Source: Anaerolineae bacterium
GTDB lineage: Bacteria > Chloroflexota > Anaerolineae > Aggregatilineales > Phototrophicaceae
NCBI GenBank assembly: GCA_022822545.1
Contig: JAJEBE010000050.1
Coordinates: 36,107-100,106, forward strand
Direction: 5' to 3'
DNA: 64,000 nucleotides
Made by a program: the position numbers and the translations under genes. The notes beneath the pieces are model-generated. The model worked only from the letters and a program-made list of their open reading frames with translations. It was not told the origin of the DNA and did not search any database. Positions 34,355 through 43,532 of this stretch are shown one piece after another (position 1 is the first letter of the stretch; each line of letters opens with the position of its first letter).

Positions 34355-35836
34355 ATGATTGGGCTTTTGGGCCGCCTGACCACGGAGCGATCGGCGACCG
34401 CGATTCTTTTCCTGCTGCTTTTCGCCATGGCCAGCCGCGCGGCGGTGGATCCGGACATGTGGTGGCATATTCGTTTGGGGCAGCAAAGCGTGGATACCGG
34501 CCATTTTGTCTATGCGGACGAGTTCTCTCATTCGCAGCGGGGAAGCATCCACAAGAATCATAGCTGGCTGGCGCAAGTTGTCATCGCTCGCTTATGGCGG
34601 CAGGGCGGGCACCTGGGTCTGACGGTATACGTTGCGTCGCTCGCGGTCGCGGGGATGTTCTTCGTTTACCGGGCCGGCTGCGGAAGCGTGTATACGCAGG
34701 GCTTCGTTCTTGTCATCGGCAGCGCCTGCGCCGCGGCTTTTTGGTCGCCGCGGCCGCAGATGTTCACCTTTCTTTTCGCGGCGCTGCTGCTCTATCTGCT
34801 GCGACGCCTCAAGCGGAAGGGGCAGTCGCCGCTGTGGCCCCTGCCGCCAATCATGTGGCTATGGGCCAATCTGCATGGCGGATACATACTCGGTTATCTT
34901 TTCCTCATTGCCTTTATACTCGGTGAATTGCTCAACCGTCGGCTGGCCGGCGTTGGCGCCGCCGTCGCCTTGCCCCGTCTCAGGAGGCTGGCCGGTTTCA
35001 CAGTTTTGTCATTGGCGCTGTTGCCGATCAATCCGCTGGGGCTGGATGTTTTCACCACGCCCTTTGAGACATTGGGAATAAGCGGTATGCGAGAATATAT
35101 TCAGGAGTGGCAATCGCCGGATTTCGCGCAACCCCTGACCTGGTCCTTCGTCATTCTAGTTCTTGCGCTGGCAGCGGCCAGTTGGGCGAGCAAGGTCAAG
35201 TTCGACTTCACGGATTTGCTGCTGATCGGCGGTACGCTGTTTATGGCGCTATACTCAGCGCGGCACCTGTCGCTCTTCGCTATCACTGTCGCGCCGGTTA
35301 TAAGCATTCACATGGACAGCATTCTTGAGCGCAAGGGCTGGACGATTCCGCGCCGCAGCAAGGAGACGCTGATACGCTCGGCGCTGAATATCATGTTGAT
35401 TCTTATAGTCGCCTTGGGCACGATCGCGCATGTCGCCTATGTCTCAAGTGGGGATACGATCAAGCAGATGCTGGCGCTGAACTATCCGGCAGCGGCGGTT
35501 GAATTCCTGAAGGAAAGTGGTCTGTCGGGCAAAATTTTCAACAGCTATAACTGGGGCGGCTATCTGATACTGAATTTGCCGGAGTTTCCCGTTTTCATCG
35601 ATGGGCGGACCGATTTGCACCGCGACTCTCTTGCCGAGTACACGGCGGCGGCTTTCGGAAGGCCGCAGTGGTCAGAGGTATTTGCTCGGCACGAGATCGA
35701 CATTGCTGTCATCGAGACGGACGGTCCACTGGCCTGGCGGCTCGAGGAGGCTGAGAATTGGCGGCGAATCTATCGCGACGGTGTGGCGAGCGTGTACAGG
35801 TTAACTCGAGCCGAGAGCGGGAGCGCAGGTCGGTGA
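34355..35836 (+). CDS. Multi-spanning membrane protein, GT-C-like
   Basis: The 493-residue protein has about ten hydrophobic segments up to residue 360 and a soluble C-terminal domain (about 370-490: SYNWGGYLILNLPEFPVFIDGRTDL). The first loop carries VDPDMWWHIRLGQ and HKNHSWLAQ. Acidic-Trp loops of this kind occur in GT-C glycosyltransferases of the dolichyl-phosphate-mannose type, and the C-terminal 'YNWGGYLI...DGR' pattern is common in such bacterial proteins. I chose ATG 34355; earlier in-frame starts reach 34184. It overlaps the next gene by four bases. Substrate unknown. Confidence 0.7.
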   Translation: MIGLLGRLTTERSATAILFLLLFAMASRAAVDPDMWWHIRLGQQSVDTGHFVYADEFSHSQRGSIHKNHSWLAQVVIARLWRQGGHLGLTVYVASLAVAGMFFVYRAGCGSVYTQGFVLVIGSACAAAFWSPRPQMFTFLFAALLLYLLRRLKRKGQSPLWPLPPIMWLWANLHGGYILGYLFLIAFILGELLNRRLAGVGAAVALPRLRRLAGFTVLSLALLPINPLGLDVFTTPFETLGISGMREYIQEWQSPDFAQPLTWSFVILVLALAAASWASKVKFDFTDLLLIGGTLFMALYSARHLSLFAITVAPVISIHMDSILERKGWTIPRRSKETLIRSALNIMLILIVALGTIAHVAYVSSGDTIKQMLALNYPAAAVEFLKESGLSGKIFNSYNWGGYLILNLPEFPVFIDGRTDLHRDSLAEYTAAAFGRPQWSEVFARHEIDIAVIETDGPLAWRLEEAENWRRIYRDGVASVYRLTRAESGSAGR

Positions 35837-36384
35837 AAAGACGCTATCGCGAAAGCGCCCTAAACGCCTTGTTCGCGCGCTTGCAATCGGAGGATTTCGA
35901 CCGGCGCGAGCATGCGCTTTTCCAACTGGCGCTCATGCTGCAACGGGCCAACGCGGACGGATCCGGTGGAGTTCGATTCGAGTCTGACAATGATAGCCTG
36001 TCGCGTGACTTGCAGCGGATACGGCTCGGCATGGACGAGCAGCACAGAATCGTGGAACGACTTTCGCTGCTCATCGCTGGCCGGCGGGAGAGCCGCGCCA
36101 CGGCCTTTTGGACGCTCGGCGAAGTCGCCGCCGCGGCCGGCTGGGAGCCAACGCTGGATTTGCTAAGCGCCTACGGCAGGGAGCTGGGCGACGAAGCGGC
36201 TTATCAAGCCTGTCGCGCTTTGCGGCGCTGGCTTGCCACATTTGAGCCGGAGACGGCGTCGTACAATCCGGGGGCAGATATCTCTGATCTCGTCGCGCTG
36301 GCTGATGGCTGGGCGGCGTCCGACGACCGTCTGGCTCGGGAAGCGAGCGCGCTGGTTGAGCTTTTGCAAGAGAAGATGAAATAA
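35833..36384 (+). CDS. Hypothetical helical (HEAT-like) protein
   Basis: The 183-residue product starts at GTG 35833, overlapping the stop of the membrane protein (GTGA). It is almost entirely amphipathic helix, with segments such as RREHALFQLALMLQRA, RESRATAFWTLGEVAAAAGW and AAYQACRALRRWLATF spaced like HEAT/armadillo repeats. No family is recognised. Coupling suggests it partners the upstream membrane protein. Confidence 0.65.
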   Translation: MKRRYRESALNALFARLQSEDFDRREHALFQLALMLQRANADGSGGVRFESDNDSLSRDLQRIRLGMDEQHRIVERLSLLIAGRRESRATAFWTLGEVAAAAGWEPTLDLLSAYGRELGDEAAYQACRALRRWLATFEPETASYNPGADISDLVALADGWAASDDRLAREASALVELLQEKMK

Positions 36385-36435
36385 GCCGCAAACGGCGGCC
36401 GTCGACTTGTAGTCTAGGCATCAGAGATTCTGCAT

Positions 36436-36441
36436 TATAAT
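36436..36441 (+). promoter_or_regulatory. Consensus -10 box for the PspA-like gene
   Basis: TATAAT at 36436-36441, 39 bases before the ATG. The -35 position (17 bases up) is TCTAGG and poor. Confidence 0.45.
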
Positions 36442-36479
36442 AGGGACTTGTAGGCAAATCTGATTGGGATGAAACCGCG

Positions 36480-37223
36480 ATGTCAAGCCTTTTTGAAAAG
36501 CTTTCAACCCTGGTGAACGCTCAGGTGAATGACCTGCTGGGCAAGAATCCCAAATCGCCACTGGCGCGGATACGATTAAACCCCGAAGAAGCGGAGAAAG
36601 ATCCGCGTCGTTCCGCCGGGACTTTGCGGCAGCGTCTGGACGAGGCGGTCGAGTATGAAGCTGATTTACAGAGCAAGATTGAGCAACTGACAAATGAGGC
36701 GGTGGAACTCGATGTCCAGGTCGACGCCTGCCTGCAGCAGGGCGATCAATTCGGCGCGCGCCGGCTACAGGGTCAACTCAATGTGAAACAGCAGCAGATG
36801 ACGATTGCCGAATCCGAGCTGCGCGACCATCGCATGGTTACGCGGCATCTGATGCAGGAGATGGTCACGCTGGACGCGGCGCTGGATGAACGGGAGAGAC
36901 GGCAGCGCGCTCACACGGCGGCTGGCGAGGGACCGACGCGAGCTACGCGGATTCCGGTGGAGGGGGCGGTCGGCAACGCGGCTGATGCGCTCGTCGAGGG
37001 TGTGACTGATAAATTAAATGAGGCGCGCGATAACATCGAGTCGCTCTTGAAGCGCGAGCCGCCAGCGGGGAAGCCCGCCAGCGCCGGCAGTGGTAGTAAA
37101 GAAAGAATCGTGATCGTCGACGAGGAGCCTGATCCGCGCAAGCCCAAGCCCCGCAAGACGGACCAGCATAATATGAACCGGCGTCTGTCTCGTTTGAGCA
37201 AGCCGGCTGATGAGGACAGCTAG
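36480..37223 (+). CDS. PspA/Vipp1-like coiled-coil protein
   Basis: The 247-residue protein begins SSLFEKLSTLVNAQVNDLLGK, resembling the N-terminal amphipathic helix of PspA/IM30 (FxRxxxIVNANINALLDK). Residues 45-150 are a continuous coiled coil rich in Gln, Glu and Arg, and the last 95 residues are a charged, disordered tail with EEPDPRKPKPRK. PspA proteins are ESCRT-III relatives that protect damaged membranes. The coiled coil is shorter than in PspA, so this is a divergent or minimal form. Convergent with the DUF2085 gene. Confidence 0.65.
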   Translation: MSSLFEKLSTLVNAQVNDLLGKNPKSPLARIRLNPEEAEKDPRRSAGTLRQRLDEAVEYEADLQSKIEQLTNEAVELDVQVDACLQQGDQFGARRLQGQLNVKQQQMTIAESELRDHRMVTRHLMQEMVTLDAALDERERRQRAHTAAGEGPTRATRIPVEGAVGNAADALVEGVTDKLNEARDNIESLLKREPPAGKPASAGSGSKERIVIVDEEPDPRKPKPRKTDQHNMNRRLSRLSKPADEDS

Positions 37224-37239
37224 ATAGACAGGCCTGCGC

Positions 37240-38022
37240 CTAATTCGGCGTCTCGGCTGCGTCAGGCTCCAGAGAATCGATGAGGTCTTGCATGGACCGC
37301 TCGATGTGCGGGAAGCCCAGCCAGGCGCTCATGAGCCCGAATAGGCCGCCCGTAATGATGCGGAATGCGGGAATCGTTTCGCGCACGGGCCAAAACTCGA
37401 AGGGCGGATAACTCAGCAATTGGCTCAAGCCGTCCAGGCCGACCGGGCCCAAGCCAACAAAGACGTAAAGCCACAAGGGCATCGGCCGGATGCGCCAGCG
37501 GTAGCGCGAATAAATCAGCGCGCCAACAAAGAGCATGGTGTAGATGGCCAGGTCGCGAGCGCAAAGACTGGTCTTGTAGCCGAAAGTTTCGTCACCGATG
37601 AAATGACGGGCGGCGATCTGTTGGGCGACGGTGAATTCTTGCAGGTCGGTCGCCCTGCCTGATGGCGATGTGTTCCCGTAATATACGGCCGACCAATGGC
37701 GAAATTGCGCCTGAAACGCCTCCGAAGTCTCGGCAAATTCTTCAAAGGTTATATAACCGCTATCAGCGGCGCCGCGGGGATAAAAGGCTTGTTCGCCAAA
37801 GACAAAAGGTGAACGGAAGGCGAACTGATGGCAAAAGGGACTGTAGAGCGTATAGATGAGATCAGCCGTTTCCAGCAGGCCCAGTTTAGCCAGGCTCGGC
37901 GCTACCCAAGGCAAGCCGCTGTAGACGAAGAGCATTAGCAGCACGATGCGCAACCAGTGACGCGCCCCAATCAGCAGCAGTTCTCGCGTCTTTCGTCCGG
38001 CTGATTTTATACGCTGAATCAT
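37240..38022 (-). CDS. DUF2085 family membrane protein
   Basis: The 260-residue protein has about five transmembrane segments and the DUF2085 signatures LYSPFCHQFAFRSPF and SLCARDLAIY, followed by DGLSQLL. The conserved Cys-His and Cys-Arg-Asp residues suggest a metal or redox site in the membrane, but no function is established. It lies 12 bases after a TlpA-like gene on the same strand, within a run of thiol-redox genes. Confidence 0.85.
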   Translation of the reverse strand: MIQRIKSAGRKTRELLLIGARHWLRIVLLMLFVYSGLPWVAPSLAKLGLLETADLIYTLYSPFCHQFAFRSPFVFGEQAFYPRGAADSGYITFEEFAETSEAFQAQFRHWSAVYYGNTSPSGRATDLQEFTVAQQIAARHFIGDETFGYKTSLCARDLAIYTMLFVGALIYSRYRWRIRPMPLWLYVFVGLGPVGLDGLSQLLSYPPFEFWPVRETIPAFRIITGGLFGLMSAWLGFPHIERSMQDLIDSLEPDAAETPN

Positions 38023-38034
38023 GGCAGCTAGAGC

Positions 38035-38583
38035 CTAGGCCTGGAGGGCAAGCCGTTGAACAGCGTCCAGCATCTGATCGTAGCTTATCGGTCCGAAGTA
38101 AATGGCTCGCACGATCTGGCGCTCGTCCAGCAAGTAAGTTGTGGGCAGGCCGCGGATTTGGTAGCGGCGCGCTACGCTGAATGTCGGATCGCGCAGCAGA
38201 TCAAAGTTCAGGCCGTATTCGTCGCGCCAGGCGGAGATGACCGGCCGGCTATCGCCCAGATTGATCGCCAGAATGCGAAGCAAGTCGGGAATGTCTTCGG
38301 ATAGCTGTTGCAGCTCGCGCATTTCCCGCCGGCAGGGCTCGCAGCTTGTGGACCAGAAGTTTAGTATGGTCACGACGCCGGATTCCAGTGATATAAGGTT
38401 GTTTGATTGGTTCCGCAGTATGAAGGGTGGCGCTGGCGAGCCGACCGCGGCGATGTAACTGGCGCCCGGGCGGTGTCGATTGCCCATCGCCCTGGGCAAG
38501 CCCGTTTGGATGACGATGAATAAAGCCGCGCCCAAAGAGACGAGCGCGGCAAGAAAACTCAGGGCTTGCTTCAATTTGACCAT
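38035..38583 (-). CDS. TlpA/ResA-like membrane-anchored thioredoxin
   Basis: The 182-residue protein has an N-terminal anchor (6-28) and a thioredoxin fold with active site Cys81-Glu-Pro-Cys84, followed by the AhpC/TSA-type GLPTTYLLDE. The CEPC active site is the one seen in ResA, which reduces apocytochrome c outside the membrane. It lies 17 bases downstream of the CcdA fusion, which could supply its electrons. Confidence 0.9.
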   Translation of the reverse strand: MVKLKQALSFLAALVSLGAALFIVIQTGLPRAMGNRHRPGASYIAAVGSPAPPFILRNQSNNLISLESGVVTILNFWSTSCEPCRREMRELQQLSEDIPDLLRILAINLGDSRPVISAWRDEYGLNFDLLRDPTFSVARRYQIRGLPTTYLLDERQIVRAIYFGPISYDQMLDAVQRLALQA

Positions 38584-38600
38584 GAAGCTAGAGGCGGGAC

Positions 38601-40538
38601 CTATTCTTCGGCAAGGGCATTCATCAGCAATTCTGTCAGCTGCGATTCTGTCATGATACCAAAGTGCCGCGCCAGAATAACCCCGTCTTCGTCCAGCAGG
38701 TAGGAGCTTGGCCGCGTCTGTATGCCGTAGGCGTCGTTGATTTCACCGCTGGCATCCAGCGCAAGCGGGAAACTTAGCCCGAACTCATCGCGGAATTCGG
38801 CCATGGCCCCTTCGGTGTCGTTGTAGGCAATCGCCAGGATTTCGAAGCCGCGCGCAGCCCATTCTTCATAAGTCTTCTGGAATTCGGGCATCTCCCGCCG
38901 GCAGGGACCGCACCAAGTGCCCCAGAAGTTCAGCAAGACAATCTTGCCGCGCAGGTCGTCCAGGCGGATTTGCGCGCCGTCGAGCGTTTCTATTGTGAAG
39001 TCGGGGGCGCGGTTGCCCTCGGCCAGGCCAACCACGGGCAGCAGATCGCTGGCGATCTCCGCCAGGCTGTTGAGCAGGTTGCCCGCTAATGATGCCGACG
39101 CCTCGCCCTCGGCGGCTGTTTCAATCGCTTCGGAATCGCGGACCTTGACGCGGAAACGGACGGAATCCGCCGATGACGCGTTCTTTATGACGACGCGGTA
39201 GAGACCGTCTTCGACCAGCGAAAATGCGGTCAAAGGATAGACCATGCCATCGACTGTGATCCCCTCCGACTTGCTGCCGCGGGCGAGTTCCTCATCGGCA
39301 GGCCCGAACAAAGTCATTTCGAACTCGGGAACCGTTTCGTTGATGCTGCGCACTTCGACATCGATCATGGCGCTGGCTTCGGCATGGAAGAGAAATTCTT
39401 GCGCCGGCGCCTCGGCGGTGAATTGTCCGCTGGCGCTCTGATTGATGGCGACCGGCACGAGGCTGCCACCCAGGCAGGCGCCGACATGGCTGAGCCCCAG
39501 CCCGCCTTCGAAGAAGCCGACGCCGCATTCTTCGACGCGGAAGGTGAAATCGGCAAATTCTCCGCGCGAGAACGTCTGGCTCAGGCTTTGCAACTGGCCG
39601 CTGGCGACCAGCACGCCGATGGCGATGAGCAGGGAGCCGCTGAAGAGTTTGATCTTGTTCATTTGTCGTTGCAGGCGGCGCAGGAACCCACCCGCGCTGT
39701 TGAGCAGCAGCGCCGTGATGACGAAGGGAATGCCCAAGCCGATGGAATAGGCGGTCAGCAGCAGCATGCCCTGGGCGATGTCGCCGCTGGAAGCGCCGGA
39801 TGTCGCCGCGACCGTAAGAATCGTGCCAAGCAGCGGACCGATGCATGGCGACCAGCCGGCGGAAAATACCATGCCCATGAAGGCCGAACCGAGCAGACCT
39901 TCGCGTCCGCTGGCGCCGATCTCGCCGCGAGTATCGGAGTAGAGCGCGGCATCAATCCGGTCGAGCAGGCCATTCCAGAAGACCGCGGGCTGCGTGAAGG
40001 CGCCCTTGGCAAACATCCCCAAAACCAGCGCGGCTGACAGCGGCAGGGCGACCAGCGCTTGCTCCAAAAAGGCCCAGTAGAAGACGGCGGCGGCGATCAA
40101 GGCGAAGGCGATGCTCAGCAGCGCATTATCCAGCAGGCCGGACTGGCCCTTCTTGCGCAGCCAGGCGAAGAATTGCGGCGCCAAGCCCATGAACTGGAAG
40201 CCGAAGAAGATGATGACCAGGCCGCCTATCCGCCCGATTATTTCGGTGAAGGTGCCGACATGCTGGCCGGCGATGCTCGAAAGCGCGGTGGTGAATAGGC
40301 CGATCAAAACAAAAATCAGGGTGAAGCCGAGCACAAAGGCCATGCCATGCAAGAGCATCTGCAGGCGGAAAGCCAGGCCGACCGGCGCGGCCGCGGCCGT
40401 TGCGCTTTGCCGGCTTACGTTGTGTGTCAGACGCCCGCCCATATAACCGATATAGGCAGGCACCAAGGGCAGGACACAAGGTGAGATAAACGACAGGATG
40501 CCGGCGACTAGCGCCAAGCCAATCGTTACATTTTCCAT
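38601..40538 (-). CDS. CcdA (DsbD-like) membrane thiol transporter fused to a beta domain and a TlpA thioredoxin
   Basis: The 645-residue protein has three parts. Residues 1-320 form the CcdA/DsbD membrane domain with SPCVLPLVPAY (Cys21) and SAGWSPCIGP (second cysteine). Residues about 330-500 are an extracytoplasmic beta-rich region similar to a pre-peptidase C-terminal domain. Residues 510-645 are a thioredoxin domain with CGPC at 543-546 and RPSSYLLDEDG. It should carry electrons from cytoplasmic thioredoxin to outside thiols for cytochrome c or disulfide repair. ATG 40538 follows GGAGG by eight bases; an upstream TTG is rejected. Confidence 0.92.
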   Translation of the reverse strand: MENVTIGLALVAGILSFISPCVLPLVPAYIGYMGGRLTHNVSRQSATAAAAPVGLAFRLQMLLHGMAFVLGFTLIFVLIGLFTTALSSIAGQHVGTFTEIIGRIGGLVIIFFGFQFMGLAPQFFAWLRKKGQSGLLDNALLSIAFALIAAAVFYWAFLEQALVALPLSAALVLGMFAKGAFTQPAVFWNGLLDRIDAALYSDTRGEIGASGREGLLGSAFMGMVFSAGWSPCIGPLLGTILTVAATSGASSGDIAQGMLLLTAYSIGLGIPFVITALLLNSAGGFLRRLQRQMNKIKLFSGSLLIAIGVLVASGQLQSLSQTFSRGEFADFTFRVEECGVGFFEGGLGLSHVGACLGGSLVPVAINQSASGQFTAEAPAQEFLFHAEASAMIDVEVRSINETVPEFEMTLFGPADEELARGSKSEGITVDGMVYPLTAFSLVEDGLYRVVIKNASSADSVRFRVKVRDSEAIETAAEGEASASLAGNLLNSLAEIASDLLPVVGLAEGNRAPDFTIETLDGAQIRLDDLRGKIVLLNFWGTWCGPCRREMPEFQKTYEEWAARGFEILAIAYNDTEGAMAEFRDEFGLSFPLALDASGEINDAYGIQTRPSSYLLDEDGVILARHFGIMTESQLTELLMNALAEE

Positions 40539-40677
40539 TCGCAAAGCCTCCAACTCAATATGGCTCGCGCAGGACGAGCCGGCTTAATCTCATGCCTGTT
40601 AGCCTGCCCCAAATTGATTACGAGAAGCTTGTCCATCGGTGAAAGTTCTCTTTCAAAGCCGGATCAGGAATAACTTG

Positions 40678-42006
40678 TCATACATCGGCGGAAAGCAGGT
40701 CGCTTAAGTACAAGGCTTCTTCTTCGGGGGAATTGACTTCGCCGTCGATCCAGGCGAAGCGCAGCGCATCCAGGATGCGCTTGTAACGCGGTCCGGGCGG
40801 GATTCCCATCCGCTCAAGATGGCCGCCGTTAATGCTCGCCTTCTGCCGCCGCCAGGTTGTCATATAGCTCGTGAGCTTGTCTTGGGCTGCCGGACTATCG
40901 GCGAAGAGCAGCCAGGCGGCATGCAGCGCGGGCTCGGGCAATCCGTCCAGCAGGCGCGCTGCCTGGCTGGGAGGCGATTCGGCATCACCGAGCATGGCGG
41001 CCGCTCCCATTAGCCGGGCGCAAGCTGTTATCGACCGCGTCAGTGTCCGAGACAGATTCAAACGCTGGCAGATCGCGTCAGCTTCATCTGCGCCGACCGC
41101 GGCCAGCAGCAAGCAGCACTCGACAGTTTTTTTGTCGGCAGCGGCTTTCCAAGGCGTAGCGCTTTCTCGGACGCGGGTCAACAGTTCCGAAATATCGGCA
41201 TTGACGCGGAAGGCGGGATGGATGTACCCCAGCGCGCCCAGGTCTTGCAGCCGCAGAAATATCTCGCCGGCATTTGGCTCGAGCAAGCTCAGTTTAATCT
41301 CGTTGAACAAGCGCTGGCCTGTCAAACGGCCGATGAGCGGCAGGGCGGCTCGCATTAGTCCGTCCGTCTCAGTTTCGATGGCGAAGCCCAGCCTGACGCT
41401 TAGGCGAATGGCGCGCAGAATCCGCGTCGGATCGTCGATGAAGCTGCGTTCGTGCAAGACCCGGATCAGCCCGCTCTGCAGATCATTCAAGCCGCCGCAC
41501 TCGTCCAGAAGCCGTCCGGCAACTGCCGCCGGGCTTAGCTGAATCGCGAGTGTGTTCAAAGTGAAATCACGCCGCCGCAAGTCGGACTTGATGTCGGCGG
41601 GGACGACAATTGGCAGGGCGGCGGGCTCGCTGTATGCCTCTGAGCGAGCGCGAGCGAAGTCGATGTGCTGTGGGATCTCATGCGCTGGCAGCCCAAGCAT
41701 CTCGGGGGCGGAGCCATCGAGAGTCCATACCGCCGTTCCGAAAGGTTTATGGGCCAACACGGATCCGCCATAGCGCGCGGCGAGCTCATCGGCGAAGCCT
41801 ATGGCATCCGTCTCCAGCACGAAGTCGAGGTCCTGATTGGGCAGTTTGAGGATGATGTCGCGCGGGACGCCGCCAACCAGATAAAGGCTGCGCTTATTCA
41901 CTTGCGCGCCCCCGGCGATCCTATCGACAAGGGCGGCGGCGGGCGCGCCCACGACTTGTCGCATGGCATTTCTGCCGACAAGTTGCGCGAAAGGCTTTTT
42001 TGACAT
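40678..42006 (-). CDS. cca: CCA tRNA nucleotidyltransferase / poly(A) polymerase family
   Basis: The 442-residue class II nucleotidyltransferase has the head motif LVGGVPRDIILKLPNQDLDFVLE (two catalytic Asp in DLD near 61), RRRDFTLNTLAI, and RILRAIRLSVRLGF in the neck, followed by an HD-like helical tail. It should add CCA to tRNA 3' ends or act on related RNA ends. GVPRD replaces the usual GAVRD. It is upstream of ccdA on the same strand with a 139-base gap. Confidence 0.9.
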   Translation of the reverse strand: MSKKPFAQLVGRNAMRQVVGAPAAALVDRIAGGAQVNKRSLYLVGGVPRDIILKLPNQDLDFVLETDAIGFADELAARYGGSVLAHKPFGTAVWTLDGSAPEMLGLPAHEIPQHIDFARARSEAYSEPAALPIVVPADIKSDLRRRDFTLNTLAIQLSPAAVAGRLLDECGGLNDLQSGLIRVLHERSFIDDPTRILRAIRLSVRLGFAIETETDGLMRAALPLIGRLTGQRLFNEIKLSLLEPNAGEIFLRLQDLGALGYIHPAFRVNADISELLTRVRESATPWKAAADKKTVECCLLLAAVGADEADAICQRLNLSRTLTRSITACARLMGAAAMLGDAESPPSQAARLLDGLPEPALHAAWLLFADSPAAQDKLTSYMTTWRRQKASINGGHLERMGIPPGPRYKRILDALRFAWIDGEVNSPEEEALYLSDLLSADV

Positions 42007-42024
42007 AGCTGGCTCAGGCGCGGC

Positions 42025-42417
42025 TCAGGGAATGGGGATCCAGGGACCCACCAGGTCCCGTTCGATCATGCTCAGGGAGGTGGTCGCGTTGAAGAAGGCG
42101 AGCAGGGCAAAGGCAATCGCGGCACGGCGGTCGTCCCGCCCGTGCATCAAGCTGAACAAACCGGGCATGATGATAGCGAGCCACAGCAGATACAGGACAT
42201 AGACGACGATCCGTTCCGAGCGGGGCTGGAAACCCGAAAGCAGCAAGACGATCCCCACTAGCAAGGCGACGCCGGCGAGCAGAGCGTAAGTGACAACCGC
42301 GCCCAGGTAATGACCGGATATTGATTCGTTCCGCGCGGCGATTACGCTGGCCCAGATACCCAGGGCAAGCGAATAAAGAATGTGCATATTAAAGAGAATC
42401 TGATGAACTTCCGCCAC
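42025..42417 (-). CDS. Small four-helix membrane protein, unknown
   Basis: The 130-residue product starts with GTG 42417, eight bases after GGAG. It has four hydrophobic segments (about 10-30, 38-62, 70-90, 98-118). A conserved-looking HGRDDRR loop lies before the last helix. I do not recognise a family. It lies 18 bases upstream of cca on the same strand and 50 bases downstream of ubiA. Confidence 0.65.
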   Translation of the reverse strand: MAEVHQILFNMHILYSLALGIWASVIAARNESISGHYLGAVVTYALLAGVALLVGIVLLLSGFQPRSERIVVYVLYLLWLAIIMPGLFSLMHGRDDRRAAIAFALLAFFNATTSLSMIERDLVGPWIPIP

Positions 42418-42467
42418 GATCGCGCTCCGATATTTGCCTTCATTCTAACATATTGCGCCGGTCGGTT

Positions 42468-43406
42468 TCAGGCGATGGACAGCAGTCCCAGGTTTGAGGC
42501 CAGCCAGACCAGCGCCAGCAGATTGGCGATGATCAGCGCCGGGCGCTGCAGGTTGCCGCCATCTTGCGCCAGATTGCCCCGCATGTCCAACTCCCAAGGG
42601 AAAAGGCTGCAGGCGATGACGCCGATGACCAGGACAGTGCCGAGCCAATTGGGGAAAAGCCCTTGCATTATTGCGGCGGCCATGCAAATCAGCGCCATGG
42701 CGATGGACAGATAGCTGAGGATGGCGGTCCCTCGCTTGCCCAGCAGGACGACCGTATTCTTCAAGCCCGCCTGTTTATCGACCGTATAATCCGCTACTTG
42801 GTTATAGAATTGACCGTAGGCGGAGAAAAGGGCAGCCGCCGCGATGACGAGCCAGACGGCGCCGGGTTCATTCCCGTAGGTGAAGTAACCGGTGGCGATG
42901 AGCAAGCCGCTGAGCATTAGCGCGTGTGATATGACATCGGTGAATGGGCGGGCTTTGAAGCGAAACGGGTGCGCCGAGTACAGATAACAAAGAGCCAGCG
43001 TAATCATGCCCAAAAGCAACGCCAGTGTTCCACTCGCGGCGTATAACAGGAAAGAGACAATGAAGGTCGCCCAGGTGATGATGAGCCCCTCGCGTCGGTG
43101 GAGCAGGCCGCTGCTGATAACGTTATGCGATTTTTTGTTCACATCGAGGGCGTCGTCTGGCGCGTCCTCGATATCGTTTAGCATAAAGGCGAAGGACATG
43201 GCGAGCAAGTTCGCCGTCAGCACTGAAAGCAGGCGCCAGTCCACGGGCATCGACAGCGGATCGACCGCCAGCAGGCCGCCAACAACAGTCAGCGGAACCG
43301 TAAAGGGAACATGTTCGCGCCAGCGGGTCAGGCGTATAACCGCGGCAATCTTGCCCTCGCCGTTGAGGTCGTTGAGGTCTTGCATTGAATTCGATTCGCG
43401 GCTCAT
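42468..43406 (-). CDS. UbiA family prenyltransferase
   Basis: The 312-residue membrane protein has about eight transmembrane segments and both Asp-rich motifs, NDIEDAPDDALD (about 77-88) and DYTVDKQAG (about 207-215), which bind Mg2+-prenyl diphosphate. It attaches a prenyl chain to an aromatic or other acceptor, for instance in menaquinone, haem O or lipid synthesis. NKKSHNVISSG resembles chlorophyll-synthase/DGGGP-synthase relatives. Start ATG 43406; ATG 43385 is possible. Acceptor unknown. Confidence 0.9.
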   Translation of the reverse strand: MSRESNSMQDLNDLNGEGKIAAVIRLTRWREHVPFTVPLTVVGGLLAVDPLSMPVDWRLLSVLTANLLAMSFAFMLNDIEDAPDDALDVNKKSHNVISSGLLHRREGLIITWATFIVSFLLYAASGTLALLLGMITLALCYLYSAHPFRFKARPFTDVISHALMLSGLLIATGYFTYGNEPGAVWLVIAAAALFSAYGQFYNQVADYTVDKQAGLKNTVVLLGKRGTAILSYLSIAMALICMAAAIMQGLFPNWLGTVLVIGVIACSLFPWELDMRGNLAQDGGNLQRPALIIANLLALVWLASNLGLLSIA

Positions 43407-43532
43407 GACTCAGCCCAAGTTTAGCGCTGCAAAGCATATCACATATTGCTTTTGAAACCACCGTTTGCGGCAGCCGGCAGGGCAATCGCTTCAAAACTGA
43501 CATCCGCTGCGACGAGCAAAATCAAACTGAAA

